Assembly: GCF_001617365.1 (NCBI RefSeq)
Contig: NZ_LVJR01000016.1
Location: 1 to 64,000 of the forward strand
Direction of reading: 5' to 3'
DNA length: 64,000 nt
Source: Rhodanobacter sp. FW104-R8
Lineage (GTDB): Bacteria; Pseudomonadota; Gammaproteobacteria; Xanthomonadales; Rhodanobacteraceae
Position numbers and translations under genes: made by a program. Below, piece by piece: positions 35,011 through 43,346 of this stretch (the stretch's first letter is position 1; the number at the start of each line of letters is the position of its first letter). The notes under the pieces are model-generated. The model did not search any database and was not told the origin of the DNA. It was given only the letters and a program-made list of their open reading frames with translations.

Positions 35011-36279
35011 CTATTTCGTAGCGAGCCGGATCGCCGCCGGGGTAGCGGCGCAGACACGATCGGTTTCGCGCTTGAAGAGGAACAGGGTGACCAGGATCAG
35101 CGTCATCGGCAGCAGCGAGAAATAGAACGCGTGGATGCCGTCGAAGCTGGCGAACACCCGCGCCGTGATGTACGAGCCCAGCGTGCCGCCGAGCGCGGAG
35201 AACACCACGATCAGCCCGGTCATCGCCGCGTGCATCGGCTTGGGCAGCGAGCTCAGCGCCACCGAGTTGATCACCGGGTAGATCGGCGCCATCAGCAGGC
35301 CGAGCAGCGGGATCAGGTACGCCGCGAGCGGCGCGTCGAACCAGCCGACGTCTGGCCGCGCCACCACGCCGCGCGCCAGCGGCAACACCGCGACCACCAG
35401 CACGCCCATGCCGAGCACGCACGCGTTGAGCAGCGCGTACCAGCGCACCCGCTTGAGCACGAAGCCGGCGCCGATGCGGCCGAGCGCGGTCATCCCGGCG
35501 AGGATGCTGGCGAACTGGATGCTCATCGCGTTCGGCAGCTTCAGGATCTCGTTGTTGAAGGTGGGCAGCCAGGTGCCGAAGCTCTGCTCGATCAGCACGT
35601 ACAGGAAGGCGGAGGCGAGGAACACGTAGACCAGCGGGCGCACGAACAGGCGCAGCATCTCCATGACCGCGCCGGTGAACGAATTGTTGTGTCCCTGCGC
35701 GTGGGCGGCGCTTTCGTCCATCCGGCTGGCGGCCAGCAGCGCGATCGTCAGCGCGCAGGCGCCGGCGAGCAGCCAGTACACGTTGAACCACACCGGGTCG
35801 CCCGGGCTCGCCGGGTCGATGTAGGCGCTGAAGATCCAGTTCCCGGCGAGCACGCCGACCATGAACAGGCCTTCGATGGTGTTGGTCAGCCGCGAGTGCG
35901 CGGTCTTGTCGGCGGTGAGCAGGCCGATCGAGGAATACACGCCGACCTTGGCCAGCGCAAACGAGAACCCCACGCAGGCGAACAGCAGCCGCGTGGCCAG
36001 GAAGCTGGGGTACAGCGGCATCAGCATGCAGGCGCCGCCGACGATGGCCAGCGCCAGCATCATCGAGCGCCGGTAGCCGAACAGCGGCAGGAACGAGGCG
36101 ACCAGGAACGAGGTGAACGCGATCGTCAGGTCCTTGTAGCGCTCCAGCGCGCTGGCCGTGGGCTTGTCGATGCCGAACGTGGCGATCGACTGCAGGATCA
36201 CCGTGCCGACGCTGTTGAGCAGGATCGCGAAGATCATGTAGATCAGCGCCAGCGCGAGGATCATGCGGATTCGGTTCAT
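35011..36279 (-). CDS. MFS transporter of the alpha-glucoside locus
   Basis: A 422-aa permease with about twelve hydrophobic helices. The loop after helix 2 carries LFGYRRSMML in place of a strong motif A, and helices 10-12 include APIYPVINSVALSSLP and SALGGTLGSYITARVF, recalling FucP/sugar-type MFS members. As the inner-membrane transporter in a locus with a TonB receptor and a GH65 phosphorylase, it probably imports maltose or another alpha-glucoside. The MNRIRMIL start lies right before helix 1, with a GGGGGTG purine stretch upstream. A strong terminator separates it from the TonB receptor gene, so it may have separate expression. Confidence 0.8.
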   Translation of the reverse strand: MNRIRMILALALIYMIFAILLNSVGTVILQSIATFGIDKPTASALERYKDLTIAFTSFLVASFLPLFGYRRSMMLALAIVGGACMLMPLYPSFLATRLLFACVGFSFALAKVGVYSSIGLLTADKTAHSRLTNTIEGLFMVGVLAGNWIFSAYIDPASPGDPVWFNVYWLLAGACALTIALLAASRMDESAAHAQGHNNSFTGAVMEMLRLFVRPLVYVFLASAFLYVLIEQSFGTWLPTFNNEILKLPNAMSIQFASILAGMTALGRIGAGFVLKRVRWYALLNACVLGMGVLVVAVLPLARGVVARPDVGWFDAPLAAYLIPLLGLLMAPIYPVINSVALSSLPKPMHAAMTGLIVVFSALGGTLGSYITARVFASFDGIHAFYFSLLPMTLILVTLFLFKRETDRVCAATPAAIRLATK

Positions 36280-36318
36280 GTCACCCCCGGCGCCGCAGCG
36301 CATGAAGTTTCGGAAAAA

Positions 36319-36360
36319 GCGCGATCCGGGTCGCTCTTGGGGGTACGACCCGGACCGCGC
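36319..36360 (-). terminator. Rho-independent terminator after the TonB receptor
   Basis: On the - strand a 15-bp stem with one mismatch (arms 36346-36360 and 36319-36333, 12-base loop) is followed immediately by TTTTTCCG. It lies 20 bases after the receptor stop and before the MFS gene on the same strand. Confidence 0.8.
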
Positions 36361-36380
36361 GCCCTGCAACAAGCCCAGGC

Positions 36381-38924
36381 TCAGAACAGGTACTTCACCG
36401 TCACGTTGACCTCGCGGCCTTCCATCGGGCGGGCGAGGATCACGCCATCAGTGCCGGCGGCGGAGCCGAAGATGCGCGAGTTGCTCTCGGTCAGGCCCAG
36501 TTCGTTGGTCATGTTGGTGCCCTGCAGGCGGATCTGCCAGCTCTTTTCCACGTTGGCGACGATGCCGAAGTCCCAGGTGTCGTAGCTGCCGAGCTGCTGC
36601 AGGCCGGACTGGTCCTGGGTGTGCGGGCCGACGTGGGTGTAGGTCACGAAGGCGGTGATATCGCCCCAGGCGAACGGCAGGCGGTAGCTCGGCGTGAGCA
36701 TGTAGCGCACCTTCGGCTGGCGCTGCAGTTGCTTGCCGTTGATGCCGATGCATTGGGTGGAGCCGCTGGCGAGGTCGGTGTACAGGAAACAGGAGTTGTT
36801 GTGCGAGTAGTGGCCGTCGAGGTAGTTGGCGACCACCTGCACCTTGAAGTTCTCGAACGGCGTGACCGCGCCGGCGAGGTTCACGCCCTTGGAGTCGGAG
36901 CCGTACAGCGCCTGCGCGCCGACCGGCACGCCCTGGTTGTTGGTGGGCTGGTAGGTCAGGCCGTTGAACTGGCGGTGGTACACGCTGATGTCGGCATAGA
37001 GCAGGTCGGACTGGTACTTGAAGCCGCCCTCGAAGTTCTGCACCTTCTCCAGCGGCGGGGTATTGCCGGTGGTGTTGCCGCGCAGCGCGTTGTCGAAGTC
37101 GCCGAAGTGCGCGCCGCGGTTGGCGCGGACGTAGACGCTCATGTTGTCGGCCAGCTCGTAGTTCACGCCGACGGTCCACGACGGGTGGGTCTTGTCATAG
37201 CGGGTCTGCGCGTAGGTGCCGTTGCACACCGGCACGCTGTTGTCGTACAGCGTGTTCGGGTTGCCGTCAAGGTTGACGTTGGTGAGGTTGCAGACGTTGT
37301 TGGTGGCGTTTTCGTTCTCGATGCGGCCGGACACGTCGATCAACCACTTGCCGATGCGCCACACGTCGGACAGGTAGAACGCCTTGTTGGTGGCGTCGCC
37401 GTGCTGGGCGATGTTGTAGCCGCCGTAGTCGAGGAAGCCCTGGCCGTCGGTGAGGTACTTGGTCTGGCCGTTGTCAACGTAGCTGACCCGGATCGGCTGC
37501 GCGTTGGGCGTGTTGGTCATCAGCATCTGGTTGCCCAGTGCCCACTTGTCGTCCATGGTGTAGTGGGCCACGTAGAGGCCGCCGGTGAGCGTGTTGCCCT
37601 CGAACAGCTCCTTGCTCAGGCGGAAGTCGTTGCTCATGTTCTTCAGGTGCTTGTGGATGTACCACCAGCCCTGATAGATCACGCTCTGGTTCGGGTCGAC
37701 CGCGCCGCCGCCGTTCACGTAGCTGGCGGTGGCCGAGCCGGCGGGCAGGTTGAAGGCGCCCATGCTCGCGGTATCGGTGTACAGCATGTCGTTCATGCGG
37801 CCGGGGTTGTTGCCCGAGAACAGCGCGTTGGTGTCGACGTCGCCGCCGTCGAGCAGGAACTTGTCCGACAGGTTCCAGCCGTTGCCCAGGTCGTAGTCGA
37901 AGTTGCCGCCGAAGAAGCTGAACTTGGTGCCGCGGCCGTTGGCCAGGTTGGCGTCGGTGCCGCCGCCGGGGTAGCCGGGCAGGTGCACGTGCTGGATCGC
38001 CTTGCTGTAGTAGGTGTCGGTCAGCGGGTCGAAGCCGGGGTAGGCGCTGAACTGGTCGGTGCCGTGCTGGAGCAGAGGGATCGGCGTGATGAACTGGTTG
38101 CGGTCGTTGAGCTGGCGCGCGTACAGGGTCATGCTGCCGTTGTCGCTGTCGTGGCTCAGCGTGGCGGTGAGCTGGCCGCCCTTGTCCGCGGCGAACTGCG
38201 GGTCGCGCACGCCGTCGGAAGTGCGCCAGAAGCCGCCGACGCTGCCGTACCAGTTCTTGGCGATCGGGAAGCCGAAGAAGCCGTCGACGCGGCGCAGGTT
38301 CTCGCTGCCGTAGGTGACGCCGACGCTGCCGCCGGGCACGTCGGTGCCGGTCTTGAGCATGAAGTTCGCGGTGGCGCCGATCTGGCCGTCGCCGAACACC
38401 ACCGACGGGCCGCCCTGCAGGATCTCCACGCGCTCGACGGTATCGTCGAGGCGGAAGATCGAGGTGGTTTCGAAGAACGACAGCGTGGGCATGCCGTACA
38501 GCGGCGAGCCCATCAGCTGGGTGGAGAAATAGGGAGCGTCGCCGCCGCCCGGAAAGCCGGCGATCTCGATGTTGGCGCCGGTCTGGCCGCCGGTGGATTC
38601 CGGCCACATGCCGGGCGAGATCTTCAGCAGGTCCGCCGTGCTCTTCGGGTTGGCCATCTTGATCTGCTCGGCCGAGGCGGCGGTGACCGAGTAGCTGGTG
38701 TCGATCTTCTTCAGGCCGCCGGTGGCGGTGTTGCCGGTTACCACCACCTGCTCGAGGTTTTTGGCCTGGCCGACATCGGCCTTCTTCTGCTGGGCCGTGC
38801 TCTTCCTCGCCGGCGCCTGGGTGCCCTGCGCCGGCGTGGTGTCCTGGGCCATGGCCGTGCCGCAGAACAGGATGGCGGCTATCGCCACCGGAAGACTCAG
38901 TCTGGACAGCTGCTTGCTCTTCAT
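36381..38924 (-). CDS. TonB-dependent outer-membrane receptor of the alpha-glucoside locus
   Basis: An 847-aa receptor. It has a signal peptide (MKSKQLSRLSLPVAIAAILFCGTAMAQ), a Gln/Lys-rich spacer, a TonB box-like LEQVVVTGN near residue 57, a plug domain to about residue 200 (ADLLKISPGM, VERVEILQGGPSVVFGDG) and a 22-strand barrel ending in the required C-terminal Phe (VKYLF). It carries substrate across the outer membrane using TonB energy. Position after the GH65 gene (76-bp gap) suggests alpha-gluco-oligosaccharides as cargo; siderophore uptake cannot be excluded from sequence alone. Confidence 0.87.
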   Translation of the reverse strand: MKSKQLSRLSLPVAIAAILFCGTAMAQDTTPAQGTQAPARKSTAQQKKADVGQAKNLEQVVVTGNTATGGLKKIDTSYSVTAASAEQIKMANPKSTADLLKISPGMWPESTGGQTGANIEIAGFPGGGDAPYFSTQLMGSPLYGMPTLSFFETTSIFRLDDTVERVEILQGGPSVVFGDGQIGATANFMLKTGTDVPGGSVGVTYGSENLRRVDGFFGFPIAKNWYGSVGGFWRTSDGVRDPQFAADKGGQLTATLSHDSDNGSMTLYARQLNDRNQFITPIPLLQHGTDQFSAYPGFDPLTDTYYSKAIQHVHLPGYPGGGTDANLANGRGTKFSFFGGNFDYDLGNGWNLSDKFLLDGGDVDTNALFSGNNPGRMNDMLYTDTASMGAFNLPAGSATASYVNGGGAVDPNQSVIYQGWWYIHKHLKNMSNDFRLSKELFEGNTLTGGLYVAHYTMDDKWALGNQMLMTNTPNAQPIRVSYVDNGQTKYLTDGQGFLDYGGYNIAQHGDATNKAFYLSDVWRIGKWLIDVSGRIENENATNNVCNLTNVNLDGNPNTLYDNSVPVCNGTYAQTRYDKTHPSWTVGVNYELADNMSVYVRANRGAHFGDFDNALRGNTTGNTPPLEKVQNFEGGFKYQSDLLYADISVYHRQFNGLTYQPTNNQGVPVGAQALYGSDSKGVNLAGAVTPFENFKVQVVANYLDGHYSHNNSCFLYTDLASGSTQCIGINGKQLQRQPKVRYMLTPSYRLPFAWGDITAFVTYTHVGPHTQDQSGLQQLGSYDTWDFGIVANVEKSWQIRLQGTNMTNELGLTESNSRIFGSAAGTDGVILARPMEGREVNVTVKYLF

Positions 38925-39000
38925 TTACGTCACTCCCCACCAATAGTTGGATTGGATTATTTTCGCCGCGAAGCCCATGCCGGCCGCGCGGAATGGCCGC

Positions 39001-42000
39001 TCATGCAATGAAACGGCTGATGTCGAACGCGGCAATGTCCGGCAACAGCACATCCGCTTTGTCCAGCTCCTGGGCGCGGCCGATGCCGACCGCCGCCATG
39101 CCCGCCGCGTGCAGCGCGGCGATGCCCGCCGCGGCGTCTTCCACGCCGAGGCATTCCTCCGGGGCCACGCCCAGCCCGCTCGCCGCCGCCAGGAAGATTT
39201 CCGGGTCGGGCTTGGAGCGGGCGATGCGGCCGGCATCGACCGCGTAGTCGAACAGCGCGGCGATGCCCAGCCGGTCGAGCAGCTGCGGCGCGTTGCGGCT
39301 GGCCGAGGCCAGCGCGGTCTTCAGCCCGGCGCGGCGCACGGACTCCACCGCGGCGCGCGCGCCGGGCAGCAGGTCCTGCGGGCCGAGGCGCCCGATCAGT
39401 TCGACGTAGTAGCTGTTCTTGCGCGCGGCGAGCGCTACCTTCTCCGCTTCGCTGTAGGAGCGCGGCGCGCGCTCCAGCAGGATGTCCAGCGAACCGCGGC
39501 GGTCCACGCCCTTCATGCGCCCGGCGGTGGCCTCGTCGAGCGGCGCGCCGATCTCGTCGGCCAGCTGCTGCCACGCCGCGCGATGCAGCACGGCGGTGTC
39601 GGCGAGCACGCCGTCGAGATCGAACACCACTGCCTTCAACGGCGTCGGCGCGACGACGCCCGCGCAGGGCAGGCGCAGCGGCTGGCCGGCATGCAGGCGT
39701 TGCGGCAGGCCGTCGTGCAGGAAGGTGAGCGCGCTGCCTTCGGTAAGCGTGTACTGCACGCCGTCGCCGTCGACCTCCACGCGCAGGTGCGCGTCGCGCC
39801 AGCGCAGGCCGAAGCGGTAGCTGCGCCATGCCGCCGGCAGCCGCGGCGCCAGCGCGGGCAGGCCATCGTGCACGCGCAGGCCGCCGTAGCCCCAGGTCAG
39901 CGCCAGCCAGCTGCCGGCCATCGCCGCCATGTGCAGGCCGTGCGCCGCGTTGCCGTGCAGGTCGTCCAGGTCGACCCGCAAGGTGTCGAGGAAATAGCGA
40001 TGCGCCTTGTCGGCGTAGCCCACCTCGGCCGCGATCACCGCGAAGGTGGAGGCGGACAGGGTGGAGTCGTGCACGGTGATGGCTTCGTAGTAGTCGAAGT
40101 TGCGCCGCTTGGCGGCCACGTCCACCTGCTCGCCGGCCAGCATCAGGGCGAGCAGCGCGTCGGCCTGCTTGCAGACCTGGTGGCGGTAGATGCCCAGCGG
40201 ATGCATGCGCAGCAGCAGCGGGCGCTTGTCCGGCGTGGTGGCGAGCGCGGCGGGCAGCCGCGGCTTGTCGAGGAAGCCGTCGTCCTGCGGGAAGATGCCC
40301 AGCGCGGCGTCCACCGGCAGGTGCATCGCCTGGGCCGCGGCCAGCCACTGCGTCGGTTCGTCGGCCTGCAGGCCGATCCGTGCGGCCAGCGCGGCGTAGT
40401 CGGCCGGGTGGCTCAGCGCCATCCATTCGGCGGTGGCCGCCGCGTCGCGCAGGTGCCGCTGCGCCATGCGGTTGGTGTAGTGGTTGTTGTCGACCAGGGC
40501 GGAGTACTCGTCCGGGCCGGTGACCTCGTGGATGCAGAACGCGCCGCCGCGGCGCGGATTGAAATGGCCGATCTCCAGCCAGATGCGCGCGGTCTCGAAG
40601 ATCATCTCGGCGCCGCATTCGAGCAGGAACGCCTGGTCGCCGCTGGCGTCGACGTAGAGGCGGACCGCCCAGGCCACCGCGGCGTTGATGTGGTATTGCG
40701 CCGAGCCGCCGGGGAAGTACGCGGAGCATTCGTCGCCGCTGATCGTGCGCCAGGCGTACAGCGCGCCGCGCAGATGATTGAGTTCACGCGCATGCCGGCG
40801 CGCATGGCCCAGCGTGCGGTGGCGGTACGCCAGCATGGCGCGCGCCAGTTCCGGGGCCAGGGTGACCAGCGCCGGCAGCATGAAGGCTTCGGCGTCCCAG
40901 AAGTAGTGGCCTTCGTAGCCCTCGCCGGTGAGTCCCTTGGCGGCGGTGCTGCTGTGGCCGTCGCGGCCGCTGGACTGGAACAGGTGGAACAGGTTGAGGC
41001 GCAGCGCCCGCTCGGTCGCCGGGTCGCCCGCGATGGCCAGGTCGGCCTGCGCCCAGAATCCGGCCAGCACCCGCGCCTGCCGTTCGAGCAGGGCCGGGTA
41101 GCCGAGTGCGATCGCCGCGGCGAGCGTGGCCTCGGCCCGGGCCGGCAGGGTGTCGGCGGAATCCGTGGCGAATGGCGCGGTGAAGGCGTAGGCGACGTAC
41201 TTGTCCAGGCCCACGCTCTGGCCCGGCGCCAGCGTGCCGGCATAGGCCTGCATCACGCCATCCGTGGTCCGGCCGGCGTTGCGGAAGACGAGGCCGGCGG
41301 CCTGTTCGTGGCGCTGCACGCAGGCCAGCCGGATGCCGCTGTGGGTGGTCTGCTGGCCGACCCAGGCCGAGGCCTCGTTCGCCTGCGCGGCCCAGGTGGT
41401 GAGGCCGCCCGCGAGGCGGCTGCCGATGCGCGGGTCATCGCCCTGCCCGACGGCCTCGCGCCCGCAGCCGATCGACGACTCCAGCGTGACCGGGCCGCGG
41501 TAGTCGATCGAACGCACGCGGTAGCGGATCGCCAGCAGCCCGGCCTCCGCCAGGCTGACGAGGCGTTCGGCCTCGATCTCCAGCGTGGCGCCTTGCGGCG
41601 AGCGCCAGCGCAGCCGCCGCCGGTAGCAGCCGTGGCGCAGGTCGAGGATGCGCTCGAACTGCAGCCACTCGCCCTGGTCCAGCCGCACCGGCGTGTCGCC
41701 CAGGCGCAGCCGAATGTGCGTGGCGTCGGCGACCGGGATGCGCGTGTCGGTATGGCTGGCGAAACCGGGAAAGCGCTCGTGGTACTCGATCGGGGTGCGT
41801 TCCCATACTCCGGACAGCAGGGTGGCCTGGCTGGCGCTGTCGGCTTCCTCCAGGTTGCCGCGCACGCCGAGCGTGCCGTTGGCGAGGGCGAACAGGCTCT
41901 CGTCCCGGGCGAAGCCGGCCGGGTCGGTGCCATGGCGGACCAGCAGCCACGGATCGTCCACGGCCTGCCTCTCGGGCGGCCGGGCATCGAGGCCCGCTGC

Positions 42001-42021
42001 TGCCGTCATCTGGTGTTCCAC
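39001..42021 (-). CDS. GH65 glycoside phosphorylase fused to beta-phosphoglucomutase
   Basis: A 1006-aa two-enzyme fusion. Residues about 1-780 form a GH65 phosphorylase (maltose, trehalose or kojibiose type). The catalytic Glu is in HEVTGPDEYS, with HYFWDAEAFMLPAL and HPLGIYRHQVCKQAD also visible. Residues about 795-1006 form a HAD beta-phosphoglucomutase, with nucleophile region VFDLDGVLADT, SASRNAP, KPDPEIF and GVEDAAAG. Phosphorolysis gives beta-glucose-1-phosphate, which the fused mutase turns into glucose-6-phosphate without ATP. GTG 42021 is chosen as the start because GGGGAG lies 7 bases upstream; ATG 42048 and ATG 42009 are alternatives. No signal peptide, so cytosolic. Confidence 0.92.
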   Translation of the reverse strand: MEHQMTAAAGLDARPPERQAVDDPWLLVRHGTDPAGFARDESLFALANGTLGVRGNLEEADSASQATLLSGVWERTPIEYHERFPGFASHTDTRIPVADATHIRLRLGDTPVRLDQGEWLQFERILDLRHGCYRRRLRWRSPQGATLEIEAERLVSLAEAGLLAIRYRVRSIDYRGPVTLESSIGCGREAVGQGDDPRIGSRLAGGLTTWAAQANEASAWVGQQTTHSGIRLACVQRHEQAAGLVFRNAGRTTDGVMQAYAGTLAPGQSVGLDKYVAYAFTAPFATDSADTLPARAEATLAAAIALGYPALLERQARVLAGFWAQADLAIAGDPATERALRLNLFHLFQSSGRDGHSSTAAKGLTGEGYEGHYFWDAEAFMLPALVTLAPELARAMLAYRHRTLGHARRHARELNHLRGALYAWRTISGDECSAYFPGGSAQYHINAAVAWAVRLYVDASGDQAFLLECGAEMIFETARIWLEIGHFNPRRGGAFCIHEVTGPDEYSALVDNNHYTNRMAQRHLRDAAATAEWMALSHPADYAALAARIGLQADEPTQWLAAAQAMHLPVDAALGIFPQDDGFLDKPRLPAALATTPDKRPLLLRMHPLGIYRHQVCKQADALLALMLAGEQVDVAAKRRNFDYYEAITVHDSTLSASTFAVIAAEVGYADKAHRYFLDTLRVDLDDLHGNAAHGLHMAAMAGSWLALTWGYGGLRVHDGLPALAPRLPAAWRSYRFGLRWRDAHLRVEVDGDGVQYTLTEGSALTFLHDGLPQRLHAGQPLRLPCAGVVAPTPLKAVVFDLDGVLADTAVLHRAAWQQLADEIGAPLDEATAGRMKGVDRRGSLDILLERAPRSYSEAEKVALAARKNSYYVELIGRLGPQDLLPGARAAVESVRRAGLKTALASASRNAPQLLDRLGIAALFDYAVDAGRIARSKPDPEIFLAAASGLGVAPEECLGVEDAAAGIAALHAAGMAAVGIGRAQELDKADVLLPDIAAFDISRFIA

Positions 42022-42082
42022 GATAAATCTCCCCGATTCGCATGGCATGGGCCGTCCCGCACCAGGCTGGCGGGGAGCTTGG

Positions 42083-42124
42083 CATCAAATGTTATCGGTA
42101 TCAAGATACCGATAACATTTGATG
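42083..42124. promoter_or_regulatory. 42-bp perfect inverted repeat, tandem LacI-type operators
   Basis: Arms 42083-42102 and 42105-42124 are exact 20-base reverse complements separated by AA. Within them TGTTATCGGTATCA (42090-42103) and its mirror copy (42104-42117) each look like a LacI-family operator centred on CG, placed end to end. The repeat lies 62 bp upstream of the GH65 start and about 210 bp before the lacI start, well placed to control both. The rest of 42,125-42,334 shows no clear feature. Confidence 0.7.
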
Positions 42125-42334
42125 CGGCAGACTTGTCCAAACCGTTCCGGGGCGAGGGAGAAGGGCCATGGGTGCGTGCTTTCCGCTTGCCTCGGCGCGC
42201 TGCCGGCGCGCGCGCGGGGCGAGGTTGCATCGGCAAGGCGAATGTCGACACACTGCGGGCGCCGGTGCCGGCCATTGCCGTAGCCCGGCGGCGCCACGTC
42301 ACCGGATCGGCCAGACCAACAGGGAATCGGATAG

Positions 42335-43339
42335 TTGAGCAAGAAGGGCACGCGCAGGCACGCGTCGGGCGGCCCGACCATGGCCGACCTGGCGCAACTG
42401 GCCGGGGTTTCCAAGATCACCGTCTCGCGGGCGCTGGGCGACAGCCCGCTGGTCAATCCGGAAACCCGCGAGCGGATCCAGGCGCTGGCGTGCGAGCACG
42501 GCTACAAGCTCAACATCAGCGCGCGCAACCTGCGCCTGCGCCGCAGCCATACCGTGGCGGTGATCGTGGAGATGAAGCCGTCCACCGACCGCACCATGTT
42601 CGATCCGTACCCGCTGGTGCTGCTGGGCGGCATCTCGCAGGAACTGACCGCGGCCGGCTACAGCGTGCTGCTGACCACCCGCCAGGGCGCCAGCGCGGCG
42701 GCGGTGCAGGCCGCCGACGGGCTGATCCTGCTGGGCCAGGGTGCGCACCAGGACGCGGTGCGCCGGTTCGACAAGCTGAACCTGCCGATGGTGGTATGGG
42801 GCGCGCAGTCGGCCAGCGACACGCATGTGGTGGTGGGCAGCGACAATCGCCTCGGCGGCGCGGTGGTGGCACGGCATTTCATCGCGCTTGGCCGGCGCCG
42901 CCCGGTGTTCATCGGCAATCCCAGCCACCCGGAGATCTTCGAGCGCTTGAACGGCTTCATCGACGCGCTGGCGGTGCGCGGGATCAAGCCGCTGCTGATG
43001 CGGCGCGACGAGTTCACCATGGACTCGGGCATGGACGCGGTGCGCTCCCTGAATGAGCGCAAGGTCGGCTTCGACGCGATCTTCGCCTGCAACGACCTGC
43101 TGGCGATGGGCGCGATCCGCGCCACGCTGGACCTGGGGCGCTCGGTGCCGGCCGACGTGTCGGTGGTGGGTTACGACGACATGCCGCTCGGCGCCAGCTT
43201 CCTGCCGCCGCTGAGTTCGGTGCGGCAGGACTGGCAGGAAGGCGGCATGCTGCTGGCGCGCAAGGTACTGGCGCTGATCGAGGGCGAACCGGCCAGCTCG
43301 GAATCCCTGCCGGTCAGCCTGATCTTGCGTTCGACCTGA
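42335..43339 (+). CDS. LacI-family regulator of the alpha-glucoside locus
   Basis: A 334-aa repressor or activator. The helix-turn-helix TMADLAQLAGVSKITVSRAL and hinge (YKLNISARNLRLRR) occupy residues about 15-72; the rest is a sugar-binding-protein-like effector domain (GYDDMPLGASFLPPLSSVRQD near the end). It is divergent from the GH65 gene across the 42-bp inverted repeat. The TTG start at 42335 keeps the basic tail that usually precedes the LacI headpiece; an internal ATG at 42380 would cut into helix 1. Its stop is only 7 bp from that of convergent pilS. Confidence 0.87.
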   Translation: MSKKGTRRHASGGPTMADLAQLAGVSKITVSRALGDSPLVNPETRERIQALACEHGYKLNISARNLRLRRSHTVAVIVEMKPSTDRTMFDPYPLVLLGGISQELTAAGYSVLLTTRQGASAAAVQAADGLILLGQGAHQDAVRRFDKLNLPMVVWGAQSASDTHVVVGSDNRLGGAVVARHFIALGRRRPVFIGNPSHPEIFERLNGFIDALAVRGIKPLLMRRDEFTMDSGMDAVRSLNERKVGFDAIFACNDLLAMGAIRATLDLGRSVPADVSVVGYDDMPLGASFLPPLSSVRQDWQEGGMLLARKVLALIEGEPASSESLPVSLILRST

Positions 43340-43346
43340 GGGCGGC

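Noticed and set aside
36381-38924. Siderophore receptor with iron regulation
   Set aside because: No Fur-box-like sequence was seen upstream, and the neighbours are alpha-glucoside genes, so sugar uptake is the better reading.
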